Below are positions 1 through 7,461 of a DNA stretch of 9,249 bases, in pieces. The DNA lies in the NCBI GenBank assembly GCA_017557475.1, contig JAFYYO010000291.1, positions 1 through 9,249 of the forward strand, written 5' to 3'. The DNA is from Bacteroidaceae bacterium. GTDB taxonomy: Bacteria > Bacteroidota > Bacteroidia > Bacteroidales > Bacteroidaceae. Position 1 is the stretch's first letter, and each line of letters opens with the position of its first letter. The translations under genes were made by a program, and so were the position numbers. The notes beneath the pieces are model-generated. The model was not told the origin of the DNA. It worked only from the letters and a program-made list of their open reading frames with translations, and searched no databases.

Positions 1-44
1 GCAATCATAACACGTTAAGTTTGCCATCATAACACGCTACGTTG
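1..44. repeat. Two-copy imperfect 22-nt tandem repeat
   Basis: Bases 1-22 and 23-44 match at 18 of 22 positions. The best conserved part is GCAATCATAACACGTTA at 1-17 against GCCATCATAACACGCTA at 23-39, differing at two positions. The array may continue upstream of the window. It sits directly before batD and may be a short non-coding repeat or the tail of an upstream gene. Its function is unknown. Confidence 0.6.
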
Positions 45-60
45 AAAGAGACACCATAAG
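1..60. other. Short leader upstream of batD
   Basis: This 60-base stretch precedes the batD start codon. It contains stop codons in all three forward frames (for example TAA at 8-10, 16-18 and 30-32), so any upstream coding sequence, expected from bat operon order to be batC, ends here or before the window. I cannot tell which frame is the real one from so few bases. No convincing Bacteroidetes promoter (TTTG about 20-26 bases before TAnnTTTG) or Shine-Dalgarno motif is visible. Most of the stretch is taken up by an imperfect tandem repeat listed separately. Confidence 0.5.
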
Positions 61-1905
61 ATGAAAAGACTTTACACGATATTCGTTCTATTCCTTCTTG
101 CGTTAAGTCCTGTCTTTTCGCAAGTTACACTCAAAGTTCAAGCTCCTGCTCAAGCCGAAGTAGGGCAGAGAATCCGCATCAGTTATGTAGCCAACTCGCA
201 AGACATAGAAGACTTCCAGGTAGGAGACTTCGAGGGTTTCAAAGTCCTTTATGGTCCCAGCACAAGTCGTTCGAGCAATATCTCGATAGTGAATGGCCGC
301 ACAACTCAGAGCAGTACGGTAACCTTTACCTATACCGTCGTTCCCACTTCGGAAGGAACACTCAAGGTGCCCGCAGCTACAATCAAGGTCGATGGAAAGG
401 CCGTCAAGAGTAGTTCGCCCAATATCGAAGTGCTTCCTGCAAGTCAGCAACAAAGTCAGCAACCTCAGAATCAACAACAAAACACCAATCCTCGCCAGCA
501 ACGTCAGCAACAAAGTGCTGGTAGTAATGGCCAAATTGCTGGTAATGAGCTCTATATGACCGTTACTGCTAACCGCAAGAAGATTTATGAGCAAGAGGCT
601 GTGATGCTTACTTACAAGCTTTACACTTTGGTAAACATCCAACAAATCTCAGGCGAAATGCCTCAGATAGATGGCTGTCACGTTCAAGAACTCGATAGGG
701 AAAGGCAACTGACTCTCAAGTATGAACGCGTTAACGGCAGGAATTACGGCACAGCCGTCTGGAAGCAATACGTCATCTTCCCGCAGAAGACGGGCAAGAT
801 TACGATTCCCAGCATCACTTTCGACACGCAAGTTGAGGTGCAAAACCACTCGATGGACCCCTTCGACATCTTCTTCGGAGGCGGAAGTCTCTCGCAAATG
901 GTGCGCAAACAAATCTCTACGCCAACTGTCGAGATTGAGGTAATGCCCCTTCCAACCCCGAAGCCAGACAACTTTTCAGGTGCCGTCGGTAAGTTCTCTG
1001 TGTCCGCCACTTTGACTCCTGACCAGGTGAATGCGAACGATGCGGCAACCCTTCGACTCGTCGTAAGCGGTCAGGGCAACATGAAACTCATGAAGGCGCC
1101 GACTATTCGATTCCCTCAGGACTTCGAAGTCTATGACCCCAAGGAGAACAACAAGACGTCGAACACGGCTACAGGCTCAAAAGGAAACATCACTTACGAC
1201 TATGTCGTCGTTCCTCGTCACGGCGGAAAATTCACGATTCCACCGGTTGAATTCTGCTATTTCGACCCTGATCAAGCAAAATATAATACGGTTCGAACGG
1301 ACTCTTTCCATCTTGCAGTTGCCAAAGCAAAAGGTCAGCCAGTCGCTTACACTCGCGAACAAGAGGATCTTAACGTGTTGAGTAACGATATTCGCTTCAT
1401 CAAGTTGGGCGATTTGAAGAGCGAAGAGAAGGATGATTTCTTCGGAACTTCCTCATATTGGCTCACTTATCTTCTGCTCTTCGCTGTATTCATCGCCGCT
1501 TTCCTTTGGTTGAGAAGGCAACAGAAACTCAATCCGAACTCTTGGAGTGTAAAGGGTAAGAAGGCAGGCAAAGTGGCTTCTCGTCGACTCAAGAAGGCTT
1601 CGAAACTCATGCACGAGAAAGATGATGCCGCTTTCTACGATGAGGTGATGCGTGCTCTTCTCGGCTATGCAGGCGACAAATTATCCCTCCCGACCAATGA
1701 ACTCAATAAGGAAAACGTCATCAGCAAGTTGACGTCGAGAGGTGTGGAACAGAATATGGTCGATTCCTTCATAGCAGTCCTGAGCGATTGTGAGTTTGCT
1801 CGCTATGCTCCAACTGCCGACGCGAACCTCGCAAAAGAGAAGATTTACCAGCAGGCTTCAGATGTGATTACGCAGATGAATGCCTCTCTCAAGTCACATA
1901 AATAA
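61..1905 (+). CDS. batD: BatD: membrane-anchored aerotolerance operon protein
   Basis: A 614-residue exported protein of the BatD family, part of the Bacteroides aerotolerance (Bat) system that usually follows a MoxR AAA+ ATPase and VWA-domain proteins. Residues 1-20 form a signal peptide (MKR, a hydrophobic core, then VFS before Q21). Residues about 21-460 are beta-rich, Ig-like periplasmic repeats with the family opening in which [20 protein letters not shown] is seen; a Gln/Asn-rich linker at about 127-153 separates the first from the rest. One membrane helix spans about 468-487 and is followed by RRQQK, leaving a cytoplasmic helical tail of about 125 residues. Length and layout are normal for Bacteroidetes BatD. 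The ATG at 61 fits the signal peptide. batE follows after 13 bases. The molecular role is not established; a chaperone or periplasmic stress role is proposed for the family. Confidence 0.95.
   Translation: MKRLYTIFVLFLLALSPVFSQVTLKVQAPAQAEVGQRIRISYVANSQDIEDFQVGDFEGFKVLYGPSTSRSSNISIVNGRTTQSSTVTFTYTVVPTSEGTLKVPAATIKVDGKAVKSSSPNIEVLPASQQQSQQPQNQQQNTNPRQQRQQQSAGSNGQIAGNELYMTVTANRKKIYEQEAVMLTYKLYTLVNIQQISGEMPQIDGCHVQELDRERQLTLKYERVNGRNYGTAVWKQYVIFPQKTGKITIPSITFDTQVEVQNHSMDPFDIFFGGGSLSQMVRKQISTPTVEIEVMPLPTPKPDNFSGAVGKFSVSATLTPDQVNANDAATLRLVVSGQGNMKLMKAPTIRFPQDFEVYDPKENNKTSNTATGSKGNITYDYVVVPRHGGKFTIPPVEFCYFDPDQAKYNTVRTDSFHLAVAKAKGQPVAYTREQEDLNVLSNDIRFIKLGDLKSEEKDDFFGTSSYWLTYLLLFAVFIAAFLWLRRQQKLNPNSWSVKGKKAGKVASRRLKKASKLMHEKDDAAFYDEVMRALLGYAGDKLSLPTNELNKENVISKLTSRGVEQNMVDSFIAVLSDCEFARYAPTADANLAKEKIYQQASDVITQMNASLKSHK
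443..516 (+). repeat. Gln-codon repeat encoding the BatD linker
   Basis: The 14-mer GTCAGCAACAAAGT occurs exactly at 443-456 and again at 503-516, a 60-base (20-codon) offset. The region between is rich in CAA/CAG codons. It encodes the low-complexity Gln/Asn linker of BatD and is a plausible site of length variation between strains, since changes in multiples of three would stay in frame. Confidence 0.7.
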
Positions 1906-1918
1906 TCAAGAAATCACG

Positions 1919-2674
1919 ATGAAAAGGCATATTTTTGTTATACTTCTTGCTTTTGTTTCTCTCTTGACACAAGCTGCAAGTCCTTCCGAAACAAAGACTT
2001 TGGCCGATAGTGCTTATGTGCGAGCTGACTACGAGACAGCTATCAAGTTTTACGGCAAGTTGGCCGAGCAGAATCCTACTGCTGATGTCTGCTACAATCT
2101 TGGTTGCGCTTACTATCGCATCGATGATATCGCCCATAGTGTCCTGTGGTTTGAACGCGCTTTGAAACTCGATCCGAGCAACAAGGATGTGCTCTTCAAC
2201 CTCGAACTGGCGCGCACGAAGACCATCGACAAGATAATTCCGCAGCATGAGTTTATCTTGTTCACCTACTTCCGACAGATGACGAATTGGTTTAGCCTAC
2301 GTACTTGGACTATCGTAGGCCTGCTTTCCTTTGTGCTGATGCTCGTCGCTCTGCTCATCTTTTGGGCTTCCGATAGCCTGTTTGTGCGAAAACTTGCCTT
2401 TTCATCGGCAGTTTTGCTTCTGCTTGTCGCTGTCCTTTCCAACGTCTGTGCTATGAAGCAGAAAGACTTCAAGCAGGTTCATACCAGCGGAATCATTACG
2501 GCTCCAGCCGTTACAGTCAAGAGTACGCCAGCCGATAACGGCAATGACCTCTTCGTTCTTCACGAGGGAAGTAAGGTCGAAATCCTCGATAGCAGCCTCA
2601 AAGAATGGTGTGAAGTGACCATTGCCGACGGCAAACAAGGTTGGATTCCCAAGAAGTCGTTCGACCTCATCTAA
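1919..2674 (+). CDS. batE: BatE: TPR and SH3-like membrane protein
   Basis: A 251-residue protein matching BatE of the Bat aerotolerance operon. Residues 1-19 are a signal peptide ending near TQA. Residues about 25-95 hold two TPR-like repeats ([16 protein letters not shown], then a unit with [18 protein letters not shown]), expected to bind a partner. Two membrane helices lie at about 130-152 and 159-178. The C-terminal part, about 190-251, has the pattern of a bacterial SH3 domain (VTVKSTP, then [15 protein letters not shown] and [10 protein letters not shown]). I start at the ATG at 1919 because it opens directly into the signal peptide; an in-frame ATG at 1880 would overlap batD and add 13 unlikely residues. 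The TPR and SH3 parts probably face the periplasm. It presumably forms a complex with the other Bat proteins; its biochemical function is not known. Confidence 0.93.
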   Translation: MKRHIFVILLAFVSLLTQAASPSETKTLADSAYVRADYETAIKFYGKLAEQNPTADVCYNLGCAYYRIDDIAHSVLWFERALKLDPSNKDVLFNLELARTKTIDKIIPQHEFILFTYFRQMTNWFSLRTWTIVGLLSFVLMLVALLIFWASDSLFVRKLAFSSAVLLLLVAVLSNVCAMKQKDFKQVHTSGIITAPAVTVKSTPADNGNDLFVLHEGSKVEILDSSLKEWCEVTIADGKQGWIPKKSFDLI

Positions 2675-2706
2675 CGTTAAATTTACCACCTTCAAAAGTC
2701 ATACAG
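2675..2706 (+). other. Longest intergenic gap, batE to kinase
   Basis: This 32-base gap is the longest in the window. It has no GC-rich stem with a T run, so there is no visible terminator after batE, and no clear TTTG/TAnnTTTG promoter pair. An 8-base palindrome, TAACGTTA, at 2672-2679 overlaps the batE stop codon but is too short to call a site. Read-through from batE into the kinase gene is therefore likely. Confidence 0.5.
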
Positions 2707-5700
2707 ATGAAAGTCCGAGCCACCCTTCTTTCCCTCATTGTCCTTTTCGTCGCTTGTTCGCACGTCGATGAAAGGGAAGAGGCTGCCATGAAGGCCAATG
2801 ATTTGGCTTATCGTCTGCGTTATACTGATGTTGCGGCTTCACTTCAAGCTGCAAAAGAGGCTTATTCCTGCTCTCAAAAAAACTCCGACGGGCAGGCTGA
2901 GGCACTCAACAATATGGCTTATGTCGCCTATCAGCAAATGCGTTATGATAGGGCGCTTCACCTTTTGCAACATGTTTATGGCTTCAGTCACAATCAGTTA
3001 GAGCTGCTTTGTGCTGATGTGCTTACCATGAAGGTGATGCAAAGAATTGGTCGTGGGAAGTCTTTCTTCGATGCTCGTCTTCGTGCAGGGAAGCGTCTTC
3101 AACGTATTCTTTCTGAGGAGAATAGCTTGTCTGACCGCCAAAAGCATCGCCTGCATTATGCTTTGACTGAGTACCACATTGTGGCTTCGACCTATTATTA
3201 TTACCTTGGGCAGGACGCTTCTGCTCGGGAGGAGATTCAGGAGGCTGCCCAATATGTCAATCTTGAAACAGATACAACTCAATGGCTCTATTATAATTAT
3301 ATGATAGGAAGCGGTGGACTTGCAGAAGGTGACTCGATGGAAGTGACCATTACGGAGTTCAACCACCTCTTCCGAGTATATACTTTGGCTAAGGCCAATC
3401 ATTTTACTTACTTCGAGGCCAATGCTTTGCAGTCGCTCTCAGCTATGGTCGCTGATTCTGTTCGTGCTAATTTAGTCAAGCAGCAACGCATAGATGCTTA
3501 CAGTTATCTTTATGGAGAGCATCTTCGTTGGCAGGCAGATAGCACGCTTTCCTTGCGTCATCAGTTCGCTGCAGCTTTGGCTCATCATTCTGTTGCCCTT
3601 TTCCGAGAGTATCGCGACCTCTTCCAAACGGCTTGTGCTTTGCGAACTTTGGGCGAGGTTTACTTTTCTGCTCGTCATTATGAAGAGGCTTTAAAGAGCT
3701 TCCAATCAGCTTTGCATCTCGCTTCCGACCACAGACGTTCGCCTTATCAAGTGATTCCTTGGCTGGCTGGCATACATGAGAATCTCAGTCTTACCTATAG
3801 TGCTTTGGGCAATAAACAGCAGGCCGATATACATCGAAATGCTTATCTTGACCTTCTCGACCAATCGCGACAGAATCGGGAACTGGATAGCCGAAAGGCT
3901 TTGCTGAAGCAAGAAGCCCGAGGCGAACAGATGCAGTTCCTTTTGCTCCTGTTGCTTGCTGTGGTTGTCGCGGTTCTTGCGATTATTTATTCCCGTCAAT
4001 TAGGGCATCGCTCCCGTTCTTTTGAGCAGAAAGTTCGTGAGATAGGTTCCAGCGAAGCTTGTCAAGAAGCCGAACAGAAACTACAGAAACTCTTGCAACA
4101 AAGCGAGGAACATCTGGAAGAGAGCAAAGAAGAGTGCCAAGTTATGGAGCAACGCATCCTCCAACAACAGCAAAGGCACATCTTTGGGCGTACTAAACTT
4201 TCGGTTGTTTACGCGATAATTCCTTACCTTGATCGCGTCATCGCTGAGGTCAAAAAACTCGATGGAATGGGCGAAAATGCGTCTGAGCACCTTTCTTACA
4301 TACAAGAGTTGTGTTCTGGCATGATGACCATCAACGACCGTTTGACTTCGTGGATTCAAATGCAACAAGGCCGGCTCAATCTTCAGGTAAGTCGTTTCCC
4401 ATTAAGCGAGGTGTTGAAGGTCATTTCGATGCAGCAGTATGCTTTCGCACAAAAGCAACTCGCGCTTGAAGTTCCCGAGACAGAACTGCAGGTGAAAGCC
4501 GACAAACCATTGACCCTCTTTATGGTCAATACGCTTGTTGACAATGCTCGTAAGTTCACGCCAGAAGGAGGAAAAGTCTCCATTTCGCTCGATTCCACCG
4601 ATGATTTCGTGGAGATAAGTGTCTCGGATACTGGCATCGGACTCTCACCTGAAGATGTTCAAACACTGAACGACAGTAAGGTTTACGACCCGAATCGTTT
4701 GGGAAAAGCGGATGTGGGCAAGGGCTTTGGCTTCGGCATCATGAATTGCAAGGGCATCATCAACAGCTACAAGAAACTCTCTTCGCTCTTCAATGTCTGT
4801 GACTTTGGCGTAGAAAGTGAGCAGGGAAAGGGGAGCCGCTTCTGGTTCCGCCTTCCGAGAGTGTTGCCTTTGCTGTTCCTTCTTGTCTTCAATCTCTTTG
4901 CTCAAGCAATGCCGAAGCGCTGCTATGAACTTTACGACTCGACTTATAAAGCCAATCTCGAAGGTAGATATGCTGATGCATGCAACTTATCCGATAGTGC
5001 TATCAGCATGATGGAAGTGCCTGTAGATACGCTTTTGCTCGTCAAATTGTACAATGAGCAAGCCATTGCTGCTCAGGCTCTTGGAGATTGGAATGCCTAT
5101 CGACTGAGTAATGCTGAGTGTGTCCGCCTGCATCGCCTGTATAGCACCGACGGAACACTTGCTTCCGACTGCCAGAGACTTGAGAAGATGAACGAGGATT
5201 CGCAAGTGCTCTATGTCCTGATAGTGTTGTTGCTCATCGCTTCTCTTGCTTTGTTCTATAGAGTTGTACTGCGTCATCGTCTTCGTCATCGTGCCTCCCT
5301 CGACGGACTTTATCAGCGTCTCTTGTCGGTTCTGCGTTCGTTCCCCAAGAATGCAACGTTGATGGATAGCGAGTTGAGGAGCGTTGCTCGAAGCCTTCAG
5401 CAACCTCAACTGCGGCAATCTGTACAGCAATTGCGGGAGCAGTTTTCTTCAAGATTGTCACAATTGCAGGAGACAGAGGTTGCCATTCAAGAAGCAGAGG
5501 AGAAGGAACAGCGAATGAGTTTCGAGCATGACCGCCTCTATGTCATGAATCAAATACTCGATAATTCGTTGAGCACCATTAAGCATGAAACGATGTATTT
5601 TCCTTCGCGCATTAAGCAAATGACCGATGAAATGGGGGAAAAAGGCATTGATGCGGAGATGAACCACAACCTGCTTGACCTCGTTACATATTATCGTCAC

Positions 5701-6162
5701 ATCTATATGCTGCTCTACGAACAAGCTAAAGGACAGATCGATCAGTCTCTTTTGCGTCTGCAAACTGTCGCAGTCAGTGACCTCTTTGCCTATGCTCAGT
5801 CGCATGGCGTCGAGTGCCAGCCTACTGATGCTTGGGTTAAAGGTGACGAGACGCTTCTCTTGCTGTTGCTCGACCAAATGCTTGCTGTTGTATCGGCCAA
5901 CGCAACACTATGTGTTGAGCAACGTGACAGCATGCATTATATAATATGTAATGTGGCGGGACAGCAAATGACACGTGAGCAGTTGTCCAACCTCTTCTCG
6001 CCACAGACTGAACGACTGGAGTATCTTGTTATGCGACAGATTGTTCGCGAACATGATGCTGCTTGTGGCCATCCTGGACTTCGACTCGAAGCAGAGAACA
6101 CAGAGCAAGGTTACAGAATCTTCTTCTCGCTCTTGTCGTCTCAAAAACACACGAACTCATAA
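2707..6162 (+). CDS. Double-module sensor histidine kinase, periplasmic TPR
   Basis: An 1151-residue membrane kinase. Residues 1-17 form a signal sequence ending in a lipobox-like FVAC; about 20-408 are periplasmic TPR-like helices (e.g. RHYEEALKSFQSALHLA). A membrane helix at 411-430 leads to a coiled coil (436-490), a dimerisation-like helical pair (491-565) and an intact HATPase_c domain (about 600-717: N608/N613/K616, DTGIGL at 641-646, GKGFGFG at 671-677, final RLP). A second hydrophobic segment (719-735), a periplasmic loop of about 100 residues, another helix (834-852), a coiled coil and a second, degenerate kinase-like region (about 950-1151) follow. I recall this layout as the DUF5112/HATPase/DUF5113 proteins of Bacteroidetes. 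The first module lacks the phosphoacceptor His (V501 or neighbours); the second has H960 but a dead ATPase fold. The start at 2707 opens the signal sequence; an in-frame ATG at 2641 lies inside batE. The regulator gene follows 11 bases after the stop. Confidence 0.93.
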   Translation: MKVRATLLSLIVLFVACSHVDEREEAAMKANDLAYRLRYTDVAASLQAAKEAYSCSQKNSDGQAEALNNMAYVAYQQMRYDRALHLLQHVYGFSHNQLELLCADVLTMKVMQRIGRGKSFFDARLRAGKRLQRILSEENSLSDRQKHRLHYALTEYHIVASTYYYYLGQDASAREEIQEAAQYVNLETDTTQWLYYNYMIGSGGLAEGDSMEVTITEFNHLFRVYTLAKANHFTYFEANALQSLSAMVADSVRANLVKQQRIDAYSYLYGEHLRWQADSTLSLRHQFAAALAHHSVALFREYRDLFQTACALRTLGEVYFSARHYEEALKSFQSALHLASDHRRSPYQVIPWLAGIHENLSLTYSALGNKQQADIHRNAYLDLLDQSRQNRELDSRKALLKQEARGEQMQFLLLLLLAVVVAVLAIIYSRQLGHRSRSFEQKVREIGSSEACQEAEQKLQKLLQQSEEHLEESKEECQVMEQRILQQQQRHIFGRTKLSVVYAIIPYLDRVIAEVKKLDGMGENASEHLSYIQELCSGMMTINDRLTSWIQMQQGRLNLQVSRFPLSEVLKVISMQQYAFAQKQLALEVPETELQVKADKPLTLFMVNTLVDNARKFTPEGGKVSISLDSTDDFVEISVSDTGIGLSPEDVQTLNDSKVYDPNRLGKADVGKGFGFGIMNCKGIINSYKKLSSLFNVCDFGVESEQGKGSRFWFRLPRVLPLLFLLVFNLFAQAMPKRCYELYDSTYKANLEGRYADACNLSDSAISMMEVPVDTLLLVKLYNEQAIAAQALGDWNAYRLSNAECVRLHRLYSTDGTLASDCQRLEKMNEDSQVLYVLIVLLLIASLALFYRVVLRHRLRHRASLDGLYQRLLSVLRSFPKNATLMDSELRSVARSLQQPQLRQSVQQLREQFSSRLSQLQETEVAIQEAEEKEQRMSFEHDRLYVMNQILDNSLSTIKHETMYFPSRIKQMTDEMGEKGIDAEMNHNLLDLVTYYRHIYMLLYEQAKGQIDQSLLRLQTVAVSDLFAYAQSHGVECQPTDAWVKGDETLLLLLLDQMLAVVSANATLCVEQRDSMHYIICNVAGQQMTREQLSNLFSPQTERLEYLVMRQIVREHDAACGHPGLRLEAENTEQGYRIFFSLLSSQKHTNS

Positions 6163-6173
6163 ACTTACAAGAT

Positions 6174-6896
6174 ATGGATAAATTCAAAGTAATCATCGTC
6201 GAAGACGATAAGCTGGAGCTCAAAGGCACTCAGCAAATCCTGCAAACCGAAGTGCCGGAGGCGGAGATTATTGGAACAGCTCAAGGCGAGAGCGACTTTT
6301 GGAAGTTGATGCGCGAAGTTGTGCCAGACCTCGTTCTGCTCGACCTCGGACTTGGTGGCAGCACAACAGTTGGTGTAGATATCTGCCGACAATTGCGTTC
6401 ACGCTATGCCGACATGAAGATTCTCGTCTTCACTGGCGAGATTCTCAACGAACGCCTTTGGGTAGAGGTGCTAAGTGCAGGAGCAGATGGTATCATCCTC
6501 AAGACGGGAAATCTTTTGCAGAGAGATGATATCGTGCAAGTTATGCATGGTCGTCATTTGGTCTTCAATGAGCCTTTCCTGGAGAAAGTGATGGCTCGCT
6601 TCCGTAAGAATGTCTGCAAGGAACAGGCTGCCGTCGATGCCTTCGTCGAGTACGAGATTGACGAATACGACGAGCGTTTCCTGCGTCATCTTGCATTGGG
6701 TTACACGAAGGACATGATTGCAGGCCTTCGCCAGATGCCTTTCAGTACAAAGAGCCTAGAGAAGCGTCAAGTTGACCTCACCAATCGTCTCTTCTCCGAG
6801 CGAGAAAGAAGCGGCGTTAATGCAGTTCGACTCGTGGTTCGAGCTATTCAGTTGCACATTATCGACCCCGACAACCTCGTAGCCGATGAACAATAG
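6174..6896 (+). CDS. NarL/LuxR-type response regulator
   Basis: A 240-residue two-component response regulator, presumed partner of the preceding kinase. The receiver domain occupies about 1-125: acidic pocket E10-D11-D12 after VIIV, phosphoacceptor D57 in LVLLDLGLGG, switch T87 in VFTGE and K110 in IILKTGN, so all the residues needed for phosphorylation are present. After a linker, about 163-232 fit a GerE/LuxR helix-turn-helix, with RHLALGYTKDMIAGL as the scaffold helices and STKSLEKRQVDLTNRLF as the recognition region, although it departs from the usual LTxRExEVL and TVKxH consensus. It should bind DNA as a dimer when phosphorylated. The ATG at 6174 starts the classic MDKFKVIIVEDD opening; upstream in-frame ATGs lie within the kinase gene. 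Its last 11 bases overlap the next gene, implying coupled translation. Targets are unknown. Confidence 0.95.
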   Translation: MDKFKVIIVEDDKLELKGTQQILQTEVPEAEIIGTAQGESDFWKLMREVVPDLVLLDLGLGGSTTVGVDICRQLRSRYADMKILVFTGEILNERLWVEVLSAGADGIILKTGNLLQRDDIVQVMHGRHLVFNEPFLEKVMARFRKNVCKEQAAVDAFVEYEIDEYDERFLRHLALGYTKDMIAGLRQMPFSTKSLEKRQVDLTNRLFSERERSGVNAVRLVVRAIQLHIIDPDNLVADEQ

Positions 6897-7449
6897 AGAG
6901 AGAGCATTCGTCTTCTGCTTAATGTTGGCTGCAGTGTTACCCTTCCTTTCGTGGGTGCTGTCGGCTTTGGGCGTGCCATGCAGAAGTATCCTCGATGACG
7001 AAGGGCTGCGTTGGCTCTTCCGTCATGTGAGCGACTGTCTGCACAGCCGTTTGGTGATGTTCGCACTCTGTTGTTTGATGATGCAAGGCGTGATAAAGGA
7101 GAGTGGAATCCTTCCCCTCGGTCGAGCTTTTCGCGACCCGAAGTTCCTGCGTTACACCGCCGTCTATGCCATCGTGTTTCTCGCCATCCTGTTTGCTGCT
7201 GTGGCTCCCGAAAGTCCTGTGCTTAGCATTACAGGAGGCCTTGCAGGAAGTCCTTTGCTTGATGGCTTGCTCTTCCTCGGATGGTTCTCCTTCATCGTGT
7301 TCTGCCTTTGCTACGGACATTCTGAGAAGAAACCTTGGCCCAAGATGCTGGTTCATGGCATTCGCAGTCATCCACTTGCGATTCCATTTGCCATTGTCCT
7401 GTCTTTCTGCTGGCAATGCATTCAATACATAATTGACAACGGACAATAG
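6886..7449 (+). CDS. Miniature AbgT-like membrane protein
   Basis: A 187-residue integral membrane protein with about five helices (7-29, 55-74, 87-107, 123-144, 163-183) and no signal peptide. Against the AbgT (p-aminobenzoyl-glutamate/sulfonamide exporter) family as I recall it from E. coli AbgT, the segments VLSALGV, DDEGLRWLFRHV, GVIKESGILPL, the helix ending in APES, GSPLLDGLLFLGWF and FCLCYGH, then HPLAIPFAIVLSF, line up in order with TM1, TM2, TM5, TM6 and TM7. The family's roughly 500 residues are cut to 187, with the hairpins and TM3, TM4, TM8 and TM9 absent. If right, only the scaffold remains and transport is unlikely. The gene overlaps the response regulator by 11 bases (ATG at 6886, regulator stop ending at 6896). 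It is rich in cysteine (nine). The alignment is from memory, so family membership is an inference; otherwise call it a hypothetical five-helix membrane protein. Confidence 0.85.
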   Translation: MNNRERAFVFCLMLAAVLPFLSWVLSALGVPCRSILDDEGLRWLFRHVSDCLHSRLVMFALCCLMMQGVIKESGILPLGRAFRDPKFLRYTAVYAIVFLAILFAAVAPESPVLSITGGLAGSPLLDGLLFLGWFSFIVFCLCYGHSEKKPWPKMLVHGIRSHPLAIPFAIVLSFCWQCIQYIIDNGQ

Positions 7450-7461
7450 ACAACAGACAAT
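7435..7461. repeat. GACAA-type short tandem repeat at gene junction
   Basis: The 13-mer GACAACGGACAAT at 7435-7447 is repeated as GACAACAGACAAT at 7449-7461, differing at one base, with a 14-base period. Each copy itself contains GACAA twice. The repeat supplies the last codons and the stop of the AbgT-like gene and the first bases of the helicase start codon. It is flanked by ATTGAC at 7432-7437 and GTCAAT at 7463-7468, a 6-base inverted pair. It may be a short spreading repeat or an expression element; no function can be assigned. Confidence 0.65.

Noticed and set aside
1930..1937. TATTTTTG, matching the Bacteroidetes -7 promoter element TAnnTTTG
   Set aside because: It lies inside the batE signal-peptide coding region, downstream of the start codon, and no TTTG element stands at the right distance upstream.
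2672..2679. Palindrome TAACGTTA at the batE stop codon
   Set aside because: Eight bases are too few to call an operator or terminator, and there is no T run or second copy nearby.
4177..4179. H491 as the phosphoacceptor histidine of the first kinase module
   Set aside because: It lies about ten residues before the position expected from P506 and from the spacing to the second helix, and it lacks a following acidic residue (HIFGR).
5272..5292. Direct repeat CGTCATCGT, two copies with a 12-base period
   Set aside because: It is explained by the coding of the basic RHRLRHR stretch that follows a membrane helix in the kinase.
4861..6162. A separate gene for the second kinase half starting at GTG 4861
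   Set aside because: The frame is open and continuous with the first half, with no stop between, and I recall family proteins with both halves in one chain. It is kept as an alternative in the findings rather than as a feature.
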